64,000 bases of DNA. Origin: Skermanella sp. TT6. Its GTDB lineage: Bacteria; Pseudomonadota; Alphaproteobacteria; Azospirillales; Azospirillaceae. The notes beneath the pieces are model-generated. The model had not been told where the DNA came from, did not search any database, and was given only the letters and a program-made list of their open reading frames with translations. Below are positions 1-8,540 of this stretch, one piece after another. The stretch is taken from positions 4,242,001-4,306,000 of the forward strand of contig NZ_CP067420.1 in NCBI RefSeq assembly GCF_016653635.2. Reading direction: 5' to 3'. Position 1 is the stretch's first letter; each line of letters starts with the position of its first letter. A program made the translations under genes and the position numbers.

Positions 1-28
1 GGCCATCCCCCCGGGGGTCACCGCCCCG

Positions 29-766
29 TCACAGTAGCTTCGGCTGCCTCGGCGCCGGCGCCGCCACCCCGGCCCCCTCGACCGGATCGACGCAGGACGG
101 GTCGTCGTTCCGCACGCTGTTCACCCGCGTGCTGACCGGATAGGCCTCCAGCCAATCCTCCGGGCAGGGCCGAAGCAGCGCCCCGGCGGCCTCCCCGGAT
201 GTCTCCGGGTCCAGCCACGCGGCATAGTCGTCCTCGGCCAGGATCACCGGCATCCGCTCGTGCAGCGGCTTCAGCACGCCGTTGGCCGTGGTCGTCACGA
301 TGGTGACCGTCTCCAGCGGGCGGTCCAGCGCCGGGCCGCCCTTCGGACCCTTCCAGGTCTCCCACAATCCGGCGAAGGCGAAGGGTTGCCGGTCGCGGCG
401 GCGGATGCGGAAAGGCTGCTTCTTCTCCCCCTTGGGCACATGCTGCTGCCATTCATAGAACCCGTCGGCCGGGACCAGGCAGCGGCGGCGGGCGAAGGCG
501 CTGCGGAAGGACGGTTTGTCGGCCACCGATTCGGACCGCGCGTTGATCATCCGGCTGCCGATCGACGGATCGTCGGCCCAGTGGGGCACCAGCCCCCAGC
601 GTACCAGGGACAACGCGCGCCGCTTCTCGTCGTCCAGCCAGCGCACCACCGCGACATCCTGCGTCGGCGCGATGTTGAACCGGGCCGGCAGGTTCGGCAG
701 CTCGGGAAAGCCGAACATCCGGCTCATTTCGGCGACCGGAGTCGCGAGGGTATAGCGTCCGCACAT
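29..766 (-). CDS. SOS response-associated peptidase (SRAP, YedK/HMCES family)
   Basis: The family recognises abasic sites in single-stranded DNA and forms a protective crosslink through its N-terminal cysteine. The 245-residue product begins MCGRY, which places Cys2 at the N-terminus once Met is removed. The other expected active-site residues are visible: Asn75 in NARSE, Glu105 in GFYEW and His169 in LHERMP. I chose the ATG at 766 over an in-frame start 25 codons upstream because Cys2 must be N-terminal. The last 15 or so residues are Ala/Pro-rich. It is divergent from the molybdenum dehydrogenase gene across a gap of about 230 bases. Confidence 0.95.
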   Translation of the reverse strand: MCGRYTLATPVAEMSRMFGFPELPNLPARFNIAPTQDVAVVRWLDDEKRRALSLVRWGLVPHWADDPSIGSRMINARSESVADKPSFRSAFARRRCLVPADGFYEWQQHVPKGEKKQPFRIRRRDRQPFAFAGLWETWKGPKGGPALDRPLETVTIVTTTANGVLKPLHERMPVILAEDDYAAWLDPETSGEAAGALLRPCPEDWLEAYPVSTRVNSVRNDDPSCVDPVEGAGVAAPAPRQPKLL

Positions 767-999
767 GGCTTTCCGGTGCTTTCCAAGCTCGGCTGATCCT
801 TGAAACATCAAGGAACATAAGGACCCCGCGCCGCCCGCCAAGCATCTTTTCGGGACATGTCAGGTAAGACCACTTCGGGGGTTTGTCATCCGGCGGGACG
901 CGCATAAACTCTCTGGCACACGGAGACAACGGGACAACCAGGCAGCACAATCTGCCGGCGCACTTCAGCGGCGCAATCCTTCAGGGGGGTTCAGATCAC

Positions 1000-3324
1000 A
1001 TGGCCAAGTTTGGAATCGGACAAGCGGTGCCGCGCACCGAGGACGCCCGCCTGCTGACCGGGCGCGGACGCTATACCGACGACATCTCCCTGCCGGGGCA
1101 GACCCACGGGTATGTCCTGCGCTCGCCCCACGCCCATGCGGAGATCGTCTCCATCGACCTGGAAGACGCCCGCAACGCCCCCGGCGTGCTCGGCGTCTAC
1201 ACGGTGGAGGACCTGGAGGCGGCCAGCATCGCCCCCCTTCCCTGCAACGTCCCGCTGGTCCAGCGCAACGGCCAGCCGCTGGTGATGCCGCCGCGCCCGG
1301 CCCTCGCCAAGGGCCGCGTCCGCCACGTGGGCGACCCCGTCGTCTTCATCGTCGCGGAGTCGCTGGACGCGGCGCGCGACGCCTCCGAGCTGGTCATGAT
1401 CGACTATTCGGAGCTGCCGGCCATCGCCGACACCGTGGGCGCCCTGGCGTCCAACGCCCCCCAGGTGTGGGAGCAGGCGCCCGGCAACCTCAGCTTCGAG
1501 TGGGAGAAGGGCGACGAGGCGGCGACCGAGGCCGGATTCGCCAAGGCCGCCAAGGTGGTCAGCATCGACCTGGTGAACAACCGGATCGTGCCGAACTCGA
1601 TGGAGGGCCGGGCCTGCCTCGCCTCGATCGACGACACCGACCGCTATGTCCTCTACGTCTCCAGCCAGGGCGTCCACGGGCTGCGCACCCAGCTGGCGAC
1701 CCAGATCTTCAACGAGCCGGAAGAGAAGTTCCACGTGCTGACCACCGACGTGGGCGGCGGCTTCGGCATGAAGATCTTCATGTATCCCGAATATGTCCTG
1801 TCGCTGTTCGCCGCGCGCAAGCTGAACCGTCCGGTCAAGTGGACGTCGGAGCGGGGCGAGGCGTTCCTCAGCGACGACCACGGGCGCGACAACGTCTCCC
1901 ACGCCGACCTGGCGCTGGACGCCGACGGCAGGTTCCTGGCGCTGCGGGTCTCCACGGTCGCCAACCTGGGCGCCTACCTGTCGAACTTCGGCCCCTACAT
2001 CCCGACCGACGCCGGCACGGCCATGCTGGCCGGGGTCTACACCACCCCGGCGATCCACGTGCTGGTCAAGGGCGTCTTCACCAACACCAACCCGGTGGAC
2101 GCCTACCGGGGCGCCGGCCGGCCGGAGGCGGCCTACCTGCTGGAGCGGCTGGTGGACGCGGCGGCACGCGAGCTGGGAATGCATCCGGGCGAGCTGCGCC
2201 GGCGCAACTTCATCCCGCCGGAGGCGATGCCCTTCAACACCTCGCTGGGCCTCACCTACGACACCGGCGAGTTCGCCCGCAACATGGACGACGCGCTTGA
2301 GCTGTCGGGCTGGACCGGCTTCGAGCAGCGCCGGGCGGAGGCGCGGGCGCGCGGCAAGCTGCGCGGCATCGGTCTCGCCACTTATATCGAGGCCTGCTCG
2401 GGCGGCGGGCCGGAGCAGGCGACGATCCAGATGTCCGGCGCCGGCAAGGTGACGGTGCTGATCGGCTCCCAGTCCAACGGCCAGGGGCACGAGACGGCCT
2501 ACACCCAGATCGTCTCCGACCGGCTGGGCATCCCGGCGGAGGACATCGAGATCGTCCAGGGCGACAGCGCGCGGATCAGCTTCGGCTCCGGCACGGGCGG
2601 CTCCCGCTCCATCCCGGTCGGCGGCGCCGCCCTGTCCGACACGGCGGAACGGGTGATCGAGAAGGCCCGGGCCAAGGCGGCGGAGCTGCTGGAGGCGGCG
2701 GCCGTGGACATCGGGTTCGAGGACGGGACCTTCACCATCGTCGGCACCGACCGCAAGGTGACGATCCAGGATGTCGCCAAGGCCAGCGCGCCGGCCGACG
2801 GCGGCTTCGCCTTCGACGAGGAGGCCCGCTGGACGCCGCCGGCCGCGACCTTCCCCAACGGCTGCCACATCTGCGAGCTGGAGATCGACGAGGACACCGG
2901 CGGGATCGAGTTCGTGCGCTACACCGTGGTCGATGATTTCGGCAAGGTGCTCAACCCGCTGATGCTGGCCGGCCAGGTCCATGGCGGCGTCGGCCAGGGC
3001 ATCGGGCAGGCCGTGTACGAGGAATGCGTCTACGACCCCGATTCGGGCCAGCTCCTGACCGGGTCCTTCATGGACTATTGCATGCCGCGGGCGAACAACA
3101 TCCCGTTCGTCCAGTTCAAGCTGAACGAGGTGCCCAGCACGACCAACGCGCTCGGCATGAAGGGCGCCGGGGAGGCCGGGGCGATCGGGGCGCCGCCCGC
3201 GGTGATCAACGCCGTGGTCGACGCGCTGTCGGTCTACGGGGTGCGGCATGTGGACATGCCTGCAACACCGCAGAAGATTTGGCGCCTGATCCAGGAGCAT
3301 CGCCCCGCGATCGCCGCCGAATAA
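1000..3324 (+). CDS. Xanthine dehydrogenase family, molybdopterin-binding (large) subunit
   Basis: This is the catalytic subunit of a molybdenum hydroxylase (aldehyde oxidase / CoxL-like), 774 residues. The N-terminal domain carries the RxLTGxGxYxDD signature. Residues 368-374 read AYRGAGR, the loop of form II CoxL-like enzymes rather than the AYxCSFR loop of true CO dehydrogenase. GEAG near the C-terminus places the predicted catalytic glutamate at about 725. The ATG at 1000 follows a G-rich Shine-Dalgarno and is preferred to an in-frame start at 883. No FAD (CoxM-like) or 2Fe-2S (CoxS-like) subunit gene is adjacent, so partners must be encoded elsewhere. The substrate cannot be deduced. Confidence 0.9.
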   Translation: MAKFGIGQAVPRTEDARLLTGRGRYTDDISLPGQTHGYVLRSPHAHAEIVSIDLEDARNAPGVLGVYTVEDLEAASIAPLPCNVPLVQRNGQPLVMPPRPALAKGRVRHVGDPVVFIVAESLDAARDASELVMIDYSELPAIADTVGALASNAPQVWEQAPGNLSFEWEKGDEAATEAGFAKAAKVVSIDLVNNRIVPNSMEGRACLASIDDTDRYVLYVSSQGVHGLRTQLATQIFNEPEEKFHVLTTDVGGGFGMKIFMYPEYVLSLFAARKLNRPVKWTSERGEAFLSDDHGRDNVSHADLALDADGRFLALRVSTVANLGAYLSNFGPYIPTDAGTAMLAGVYTTPAIHVLVKGVFTNTNPVDAYRGAGRPEAAYLLERLVDAAARELGMHPGELRRRNFIPPEAMPFNTSLGLTYDTGEFARNMDDALELSGWTGFEQRRAEARARGKLRGIGLATYIEACSGGGPEQATIQMSGAGKVTVLIGSQSNGQGHETAYTQIVSDRLGIPAEDIEIVQGDSARISFGSGTGGSRSIPVGGAALSDTAERVIEKARAKAAELLEAAAVDIGFEDGTFTIVGTDRKVTIQDVAKASAPADGGFAFDEEARWTPPAATFPNGCHICELEIDEDTGGIEFVRYTVVDDFGKVLNPLMLAGQVHGGVGQGIGQAVYEECVYDPDSGQLLTGSFMDYCMPRANNIPFVQFKLNEVPSTTNALGMKGAGEAGAIGAPPAVINAVVDALSVYGVRHVDMPATPQKIWRLIQEHRPAIAAE

Positions 3325-3393
3325 CGCCGGCGGGGGTTCCCCAAGGGTCGCGCGGGGGCGTATGCTCCCCATCTTGTGACCTTTGGGGGACCC

Positions 3394-4194
3394 ATGTCAG
3401 ATCGTAGGGCGGATCAAAGCCTGGATCACGGCTTTGCCAAGTTGCTTCCGGCCGTGCGCACCATCGCGCGGGAGGCCGGTCAGGTCATACTCCGGTATTA
3501 CACAGACACGGTGACCGCCCACGTCAAGTCCGACGGCAGTCCGGTGACCGCCGCCGACCACGCCGCCGAAGCCGTCATCCTGCCGGCCCTGCACCACCTG
3601 ACCCCGGACATCCCCGTCATCTCGGAGGAGCAGCACGCCGCCGGCAAGTCCCCGCCGGGCGACCATGGCATCTACTGGCTGGTCGATCCGCTGGACGGCA
3701 CGCGCAGCTTCGTCGAGCACACCGGCGAGTTCACCGTGAATATCGGGCTGGTGAAGGACGGCGTCCCGGTCCTGGGCGTCATGTACCTGCCGGTGGACGG
3801 CGACCTCTACGCCGCGGCCGGCCCCGGCACCGCCGTTCACTGCGTCCAGGGCCGCGGCGACGTGCCGATCTCCGCCCGCATGGTCCCGCCCGACGGGCTG
3901 GTGGTGCTGTCCAGCCGCCGCCACGGCGACCGCGAACGGCTCGACAGGTTCCTGGAGGGCAAGCTGGTGAAGGAGCACCGCCACTCCAGCAGCGCGCTCA
4001 AGTTCTGCCTGATCGCCCGCGGCGAGGTGGACGTCTATCCCCGCTTCGGCCCGACCTGCGAGTGGGACACGGCGGCCGGCCACGCCATCCTGCTGGCCGC
4101 CGGGGGCTCCATCGAGACGCCCGACGGCAAGCCGCTGGGCTACGGCAAGCCGGACTTCCTGAACGGGGAGTTCATCGCCTACGGCCGCCGCTGA
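3394..4194 (+). CDS. cysQ: 3'(2'),5'-bisphosphate nucleotidase CysQ
   Basis: CysQ removes a phosphate from 3'-phosphoadenosine 5'-phosphate, a by-product of sulfate assimilation. It is a Mg2+-dependent member of the inositol monophosphatase fold. The 266-residue protein shows the metal-binding motifs in order: DGSPVTAAD (Asp55), SEE (Glu78-79), DPLDGT (Asp98 and Asp101) and EWDTAAG (Asp225). The ATG at 3394 sits a few bases after GGGGGA and is preferred to an in-frame GTG at 3376. Inositol monophosphatase or histidinol phosphatase is possible from fold alone, but the motif pattern favours CysQ. The DUF455 gene follows after 10 bases. Confidence 0.88.
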   Translation: MSDRRADQSLDHGFAKLLPAVRTIAREAGQVILRYYTDTVTAHVKSDGSPVTAADHAAEAVILPALHHLTPDIPVISEEQHAAGKSPPGDHGIYWLVDPLDGTRSFVEHTGEFTVNIGLVKDGVPVLGVMYLPVDGDLYAAAGPGTAVHCVQGRGDVPISARMVPPDGLVVLSSRRHGDRERLDRFLEGKLVKEHRHSSSALKFCLIARGEVDVYPRFGPTCEWDTAAGHAILLAAGGSIETPDGKPLGYGKPDFLNGEFIAYGRR

Positions 4195-4204
4195 ACACCG
4201 CCAG

Positions 4205-5005
4205 ATGAGTATCCGGTCTGCCGCCGTCACCGTCCTGACCACCGCCGACCCGGCGGAGAAGGTCCGCCTCTCCCGCCGCTTCGCCGAGGCGTGGCGGACC
4301 GGCGCGCTGGCCGGGATCGAGCCGCCCGGCCCGCCGGTCCCGCCCGACCGGCCGGCGCGTCCGGACTATCCGGAGCTTCGCCAGCCGCGCGACATGCCGC
4401 CGCGCCGCAAGGCCGGCAGCGTCGCCGGGCGGACCGCGCTGATCCACGCGCTCGCCCATATCGAGCTGAACGCCATCGACCTGTCCTGGGACATCGTCGC
4501 CCGCTTCGGCGCCGGCATGCCCAAGGGTTTCACCGACGACTGGGTTCAGGTCGCCGACGACGAGGCGCGGCATTTCGACATGCTGTGCCGCCGCCTGGCC
4601 GACCTGGGCAGCCATTACGGCGCCCTGCCCGCCCATGACGGGTTGTGGCAGGCCAGCCGGGACACCGCCCACGACCTCGCCGCCCGCCTCGCCATCGTGC
4701 CGCTGGTGCTGGAGGCGCGCGGGCTGGACGTGACGCCCGCCATGATCCGGAACCTCCGCGCCGTCGGCGACGACGCCGGCGCCGACGCGCTCCAGATCAT
4801 CCACGACGACGAGATCACCCATGTGGCCGCCGGCCGGCGCTGGTTCGAGCATGTCTGCGACAAACTGGACGTCCCGCCGGTTCCCACTTGGCAGAATCTC
4901 GTCCGCACCCATTTCAAGGGTGGATTGAAGCGCCCCTTCAACGAGGAGAGCCGCGACAAGGCGGGTTTCTCCGCCGCCTTCTACGACCCGATCGCCGAAG
5001 GCTGA
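4205..5005 (+). CDS. DUF455 family ferritin-like protein
   Basis: The 266-residue protein belongs to the DUF455 family, which has a ferritin-like four-helix fold related to tRNA hydroxylase MiaE. Putative di-metal ligands are visible in HIELNAIDL (Glu and His), DDEARHF (Glu and His) and DDEITH. The N-terminal third is a Pro/Arg-rich linker. The gene lies 10 bases after cysQ, so the two are probably co-transcribed. The biochemical role of DUF455 is not established. Its end nearly meets the end of the convergent phosphatase gene, with only 7 bases between them. Confidence 0.85.
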   Translation: MSIRSAAVTVLTTADPAEKVRLSRRFAEAWRTGALAGIEPPGPPVPPDRPARPDYPELRQPRDMPPRRKAGSVAGRTALIHALAHIELNAIDLSWDIVARFGAGMPKGFTDDWVQVADDEARHFDMLCRRLADLGSHYGALPAHDGLWQASRDTAHDLAARLAIVPLVLEARGLDVTPAMIRNLRAVGDDAGADALQIIHDDEITHVAAGRRWFEHVCDKLDVPPVPTWQNLVRTHFKGGLKRPFNEESRDKAGFSAAFYDPIAEG

Positions 5006-5012
5006 CGAAGGC

Positions 5013-6191
5013 TTACGCGCGGCGGGTCAGCACCAGGGCGGTGACGTCGTCGTCGAAATTTCCCAGCGCGGTGAGGGAGCCGAGCAGGCCGGCCAGGAAG
5101 CCGGCATCCTCCTCCTGGTGCATGTGGCAGCGCACGAGGTCGAGCAGCCCGTCTTCGCCCAGTACGGTATCGTCGGCGGTCCACAGCTCGCTGGCGCCGT
5201 CGCTGTAGAGGAACAGCCTTCCGCCGACCGGCAGGGCAAGGTCGCGGTTCTGGTAGCGGGCCGAGGCCAGGATTCCGACCGGCAGGCCGCTGCTGTCGCC
5301 GAACTCCGGCGCGGCATCGCCGGCTTGCCATACCATCGGGGCCGGCGCCCCGGCGGAAGCATAGTGGAACGTGTTCTCCACCGGATCGACCACGCCGACC
5401 AGCATGGTCGCGAACTGGCCGCTGCGCAGAAGCGGACAGACCCTTTCATTGACCTCGCGCAGATGGTCGGCGGGGTCGAAATCGTTCAGGTCCATCTGCC
5501 GCAGGATCGCGTGCAATCTGAAAGTGTTGAGCGCCGCGCCGACGCCATGGCCGGAGAAATCCACCAGCCAGACGATCAGCCTGCCGCGCCCGTCGCGCCG
5601 CAGGTCCCAGAAATCGCCGCCCAGTTCCGAGGACGGCTCGAAATGGGCCGACAGGCTCAGGCCAAGGTCGCTCTCGGTCTCCCGCAGCCGCGAGGGCGCC
5701 GGCAGCAGCCGTTCCTGCATGCTCCGCGCCAGCGCCAGTTCGCCCTGGCGGCGCCGTCGATAGCCTTGCAGGTCGCGCAGCAGCGCCTGGTTCTCCAGGT
5801 GGATGCGGACGCGGGACAGCAGTTCGGTCGCGTTGATCGGCTTGCTGACGAAATCGGTAGCCCCGACCGAGAAGGCGCGGGTCCGGTCCTCCGAGCCCGA
5901 CAGGCTGCTCTGGACCAGAATCGGCAGGTCGCGGCGGTTGGGATCGGTTCGCAGCCGGCGGCACACCTCGAAGCCGTCCAGCTTCGGCATCATGAGGTCC
6001 AGCAGGATCAGGTCGGGCGCGTTCGCCTCGATCTTGGCCAGGGCGTCGATCCCGTCTTCGGCCATCTCCACATGGGGAAAGCCGCCGCGCTGGAGCACGG
6101 CCACCAGCAGGTGACGGTTCACGCGGTTGTCGTCGACCACCAGGATCCGGGCATTCCGGATATTGACCGGCACGGAGGCTGAACTGCTCAT
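5013..6191 (-). CDS. Receiver-SpoIIE fusion: PP2C-type phosphatase response regulator (catalytically intact)
   Basis: The 392-residue protein has an N-terminal receiver domain (Asp20/21, phosphoacceptor Asp65, Lys near 116), a short linker helix, and a SpoIIE/RsbU-type serine phosphatase domain from about 150 to the end. All expected metal-binding motifs are present: GGDFWD, VDFSGHG, YSDGASE and FDDDVT. Such proteins dephosphorylate STAS anti-anti-sigma factors when the receiver is activated. The likely substrate is the STAS protein at 8173-8478. Its start codon directly abuts the stop of the paralogous gene upstream, so it is the last gene of the run. Confidence 0.92.
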   Translation of the reverse strand: MSSSASVPVNIRNARILVVDDNRVNRHLLVAVLQRGGFPHVEMAEDGIDALAKIEANAPDLILLDLMMPKLDGFEVCRRLRTDPNRRDLPILVQSSLSGSEDRTRAFSVGATDFVSKPINATELLSRVRIHLENQALLRDLQGYRRRRQGELALARSMQERLLPAPSRLRETESDLGLSLSAHFEPSSELGGDFWDLRRDGRGRLIVWLVDFSGHGVGAALNTFRLHAILRQMDLNDFDPADHLREVNERVCPLLRSGQFATMLVGVVDPVENTFHYASAGAPAPMVWQAGDAAPEFGDSSGLPVGILASARYQNRDLALPVGGRLFLYSDGASELWTADDTVLGEDGLLDLVRCHMHQEEDAGFLAGLLGSLTALGNFDDDVTALVLTRRA

Positions 6192-7430
6192 CTACCGCTC
6201 CGCCCAGGGGAAAGTACAGGCATCCTTGGCCAGCAAGACCAGGGTCATGTCCTGCCCCGGCCGGTCGCCGACGGCGCGGGCGAGCGCTTCGACCATGCGG
6301 TCGCAGGCCTCGTCCGGACCGGGAGCCTGCAAGGCCGGAACCGCGAGGTCGGCGAGCGTCCGCTCCGCCGCGCGGCCGCCGTCGCCCGGCAGGGCGGCCA
6401 GCACGGCATTGTTGTAGAGAAGCAGCATGGTGCCCGGCCCGAACGTCAGGGTGCGCGTCCGGTAGACGCTCTCGGCGGCATGGCCGACCGGCGCGCCGTC
6501 GGCCTCGCCCAGGATGGCCGTAGCGGCGCCGCGCCGGACCAGGATCGGCCGGCGGGCGGAGGCGGTGGTATAGGAGAAGGTCCCGGCGGTCGGATCGACC
6601 ACGCCATAGATCATCGCCGCCCGCTCGTCCGACTCGAACAGCCCGACCGCCCGCGCATTGGCCTCGGTGAGAAAGCGGGAAGGATATGACGCCAGCGGCG
6701 CCAATTCGTGGAGCACGGTATGCATGCGGAAAGCGTTCAAGGCCGCCGACACGCCGGTCCCGGTCATGTCGAGCAGGTAGAGCCCGAAGCGTCCCCCCGG
6801 CAGGGGGATGACGCCCCAGATGTCGCCGCCCAGCTCGGACGAGACGGCCCGGTGATGACGGATTCGCACGCCGCTGTCGCGGCCGATCTGGTCGAAGATC
6901 GCCGCGGTCGGCAGCAGGTGGCCGTACATCTCGCGCGCCATCGCCAGCTCGTTCTCCAGCCGGGTGCGGTAGAGCTGGAGGTCCTGGATCAGCATCCGGT
7001 TCTCCAGGTGGATGCGGACCCGGGCCAGCAGCTCGTTGCGGTCGATCGGCTTGGTGATCAGGTCGGTGGTGCCGAGCTGGAACGCCTTGTTGCGGTCCTC
7101 GGTGTTGGACAGAGCGGTCTGCACAAGGACGGGGAGATCGGCGTATCGTTCCTCGGCGCGCAGGCGCCGGCACACCTCGAAACCATCCAGGCCGGGCATC
7201 ACGATGTCCAGGATGACCAGATCCGGCATTTCATGGTCGATCTTGCGCAGCGCGTCGATGCCGTCGACCGCATGCTCGATCCGACGGAATCCCGCCTGCC
7301 GGAGCATCGCGGTTATCAAGGTGCGGTTGAAGTCGGTGTCGTCCACCACCAGGATCAGGCAGTCGAGGATCCCGACCTGCCGGAGCTCGGTCAGGGCCGC
7401 GGCGGAGGCCGTCTCCATCCCGCCGTTCAT
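6192..7430 (-). CDS. Receiver-SpoIIE fusion with degenerate phosphatase active site
   Basis: The 412-residue product is a paralogue of the next gene. Its receiver is intact (Asp30/31, phosphoacceptor Asp75, KPI switch lysine). The SpoIIE domain keeps GGD and one Asp of the DxSGHG motif (LDMTGTG). The usual SDG is replaced by Asn-Asn-Ala (Asn340-Asn341), and the terminal DDD motif reads GQDMT. Loss of these metal ligands suggests a weak or inactive phosphatase that may act as a regulator or competitor. The ATG at 7430 overlaps the stop of the RsbW-like gene by 4 bases (ATGA), which decides the start over one 16 codons upstream. Confidence 0.88.
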   Translation of the reverse strand: MNGGMETASAAALTELRQVGILDCLILVVDDTDFNRTLITAMLRQAGFRRIEHAVDGIDALRKIDHEMPDLVILDIVMPGLDGFEVCRRLRAEERYADLPVLVQTALSNTEDRNKAFQLGTTDLITKPIDRNELLARVRIHLENRMLIQDLQLYRTRLENELAMAREMYGHLLPTAAIFDQIGRDSGVRIRHHRAVSSELGGDIWGVIPLPGGRFGLYLLDMTGTGVSAALNAFRMHTVLHELAPLASYPSRFLTEANARAVGLFESDERAAMIYGVVDPTAGTFSYTTASARRPILVRRGAATAILGEADGAPVGHAAESVYRTRTLTFGPGTMLLLYNNAVLAALPGDGGRAAERTLADLAVPALQAPGPDEACDRMVEALARAVGDRPGQDMTLVLLAKDACTFPWAER

Positions 7431-8149
7431 CGGGCGAACCTCATCCGGACCCGGCGGCCGTCGTCGAGCAGTTCCCACGCGGCCGCCAGGGATTCGATCA
7501 GGCCGATGCCCCGCCCGCTTGCCGTCGTCGGCGCGCGGGGCTTCGGCACGAAACCGGGACCCTGGTCGATCACGTCGATGGCGATCTCCGCATCGTCGAT
7601 CGACACGGCGATCCCGACCCGCAGGTTCGCCAGCGTCGGGTCGGCCAACCTTTCGTTGAGATCGCAGGAGAAGGCGTCCAGCGCAGCCAGCGTCGGGCCG
7701 CGCAGACTCGATACCGCCAGGTTGCCATGGATCACCGCATTGCTGACGGCCTCCTGGAGCGCCAGTTCGACGTCATCCCGCCTCTCCTGACCGAGCGACG
7801 CGATCCCGTCGATCACGGTCACCACCGCCTGGGCCACGGGCAGCCGATAGGCGCTCGCCGTGGTCAGGGACAGGAACAGCGTACAGCCCGCCGCTCGCCG
7901 CACGCACTCCGCCGCCGTCGGGGCGTCGAGCGAGCCGACCTCGATGCAGGCGCCCGCTCCCCGGTCCAGGACCTCGCTGAGGCAGGCCTGGTCGAGACCC
8001 GCCGCGAGCACGGCGGCGCCGTCGATCCGGGCGCAGGCGTCCGCCGGCAGGCCGCAGACGACGGAATGGCCGCCGCGGCCGACCAGCGTCGCGATCTCCT
8101 GGAGGCGCTCGGCCGTCAGTCCGACACCGTAGAGCGTGCTCGCCCGCAT
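7427..8149 (-). CDS. RsbW/SpoIIAB-like anti-sigma serine kinase (HATPase_c_2)
   Basis: The 240-residue protein ends in a GHKL ATPase domain of the anti-sigma type. It has an N box with EAVSNAVIHGN, a G1 box DQGPGF and a G2 box GRGIGL. Partner-switching kinases of this class bind a sigma factor or other target and phosphorylate the conserved serine of a STAS partner. The first 110 or so residues form an extra domain I do not recognise, which RsbW itself lacks. It sits between the STAS gene (23-base gap) and the SpoIIE proteins (4-base overlap), so the three roles of a partner switch are adjacent. No sigma factor gene is present here. Confidence 0.85.
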   Translation of the reverse strand: MRASTLYGVGLTAERLQEIATLVGRGGHSVVCGLPADACARIDGAAVLAAGLDQACLSEVLDRGAGACIEVGSLDAPTAAECVRRAAGCTLFLSLTTASAYRLPVAQAVVTVIDGIASLGQERRDDVELALQEAVSNAVIHGNLAVSSLRGPTLAALDAFSCDLNERLADPTLANLRVGIAVSIDDAEIAIDVIDQGPGFVPKPRAPTTASGRGIGLIESLAAAWELLDDGRRVRMRFAR

Positions 8150-8172
8150 GGCCGGCTCGTCCGTAATCGGCT

Positions 8173-8478
8173 TCAGTCCTGGATGTCCACGATCTTGTCC
8201 AGCTGGGCGACCGAAAGGACCCGCTTGACCTGCCCCTGCGCCCCGCGGAGGAACAGCTTCTTGTCGACCTGTGCCACCTCCTCGCGGGCGACCAGGATCA
8301 TGCCGAGGCCGGAGCTGTCCACGAACTCCAGTCCGCCGATCATCATGACCTGACGCTTGGGATGGCTCTGCACCATTTCCTGGATCATGCTCCGGACCTT
8401 GCCGTGGTCGTTGAAGGTCAGGCGGCCCGTGACGAAGATGCGGGCTTCCAGGTCGTCCAGCTCGATACGATAGTCCAT
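8173..8478 (-). CDS. STAS-domain anti-anti-sigma factor (SpoIIAA/RsbV-like)
   Basis: This is a single STAS domain of 101 residues. The sequence VDSSGLGMIL carries the serine normally phosphorylated by the cognate RsbW/SpoIIAB kinase, whose gene follows directly. The unphosphorylated form would sequester the kinase, and the SpoIIE-type phosphatase downstream would regenerate it. The start is the ATG at 8478, which gives a standard-length STAS domain. The soluble MCP gene lies about 60 bases upstream, so the module continues the chemotaxis run on the same strand. Confidence 0.9.
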   Translation of the reverse strand: MDYRIELDDLEARIFVTGRLTFNDHGKVRSMIQEMVQSHPKRQVMMIGGLEFVDSSGLGMILVAREEVAQVDKKLFLRGAQGQVKRVLSVAQLDKIVDIQD

Positions 8479-8540
8479 TTCCACACACCGCTCCCTGAAT
8501 GGCAGAATGCGCTGCCGCCGCCGGGCAATCTCACGCGCGA

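Noticed and set aside
991-3372. Very long antisense open frame opposite the molybdenum dehydrogenase gene
   Set aside because: High-GC codon bias on the true strand opens long frames on the other. This one has no domain, no ribosome binding site, and a His/Arg/Asp-biased composition typical of shadow frames.
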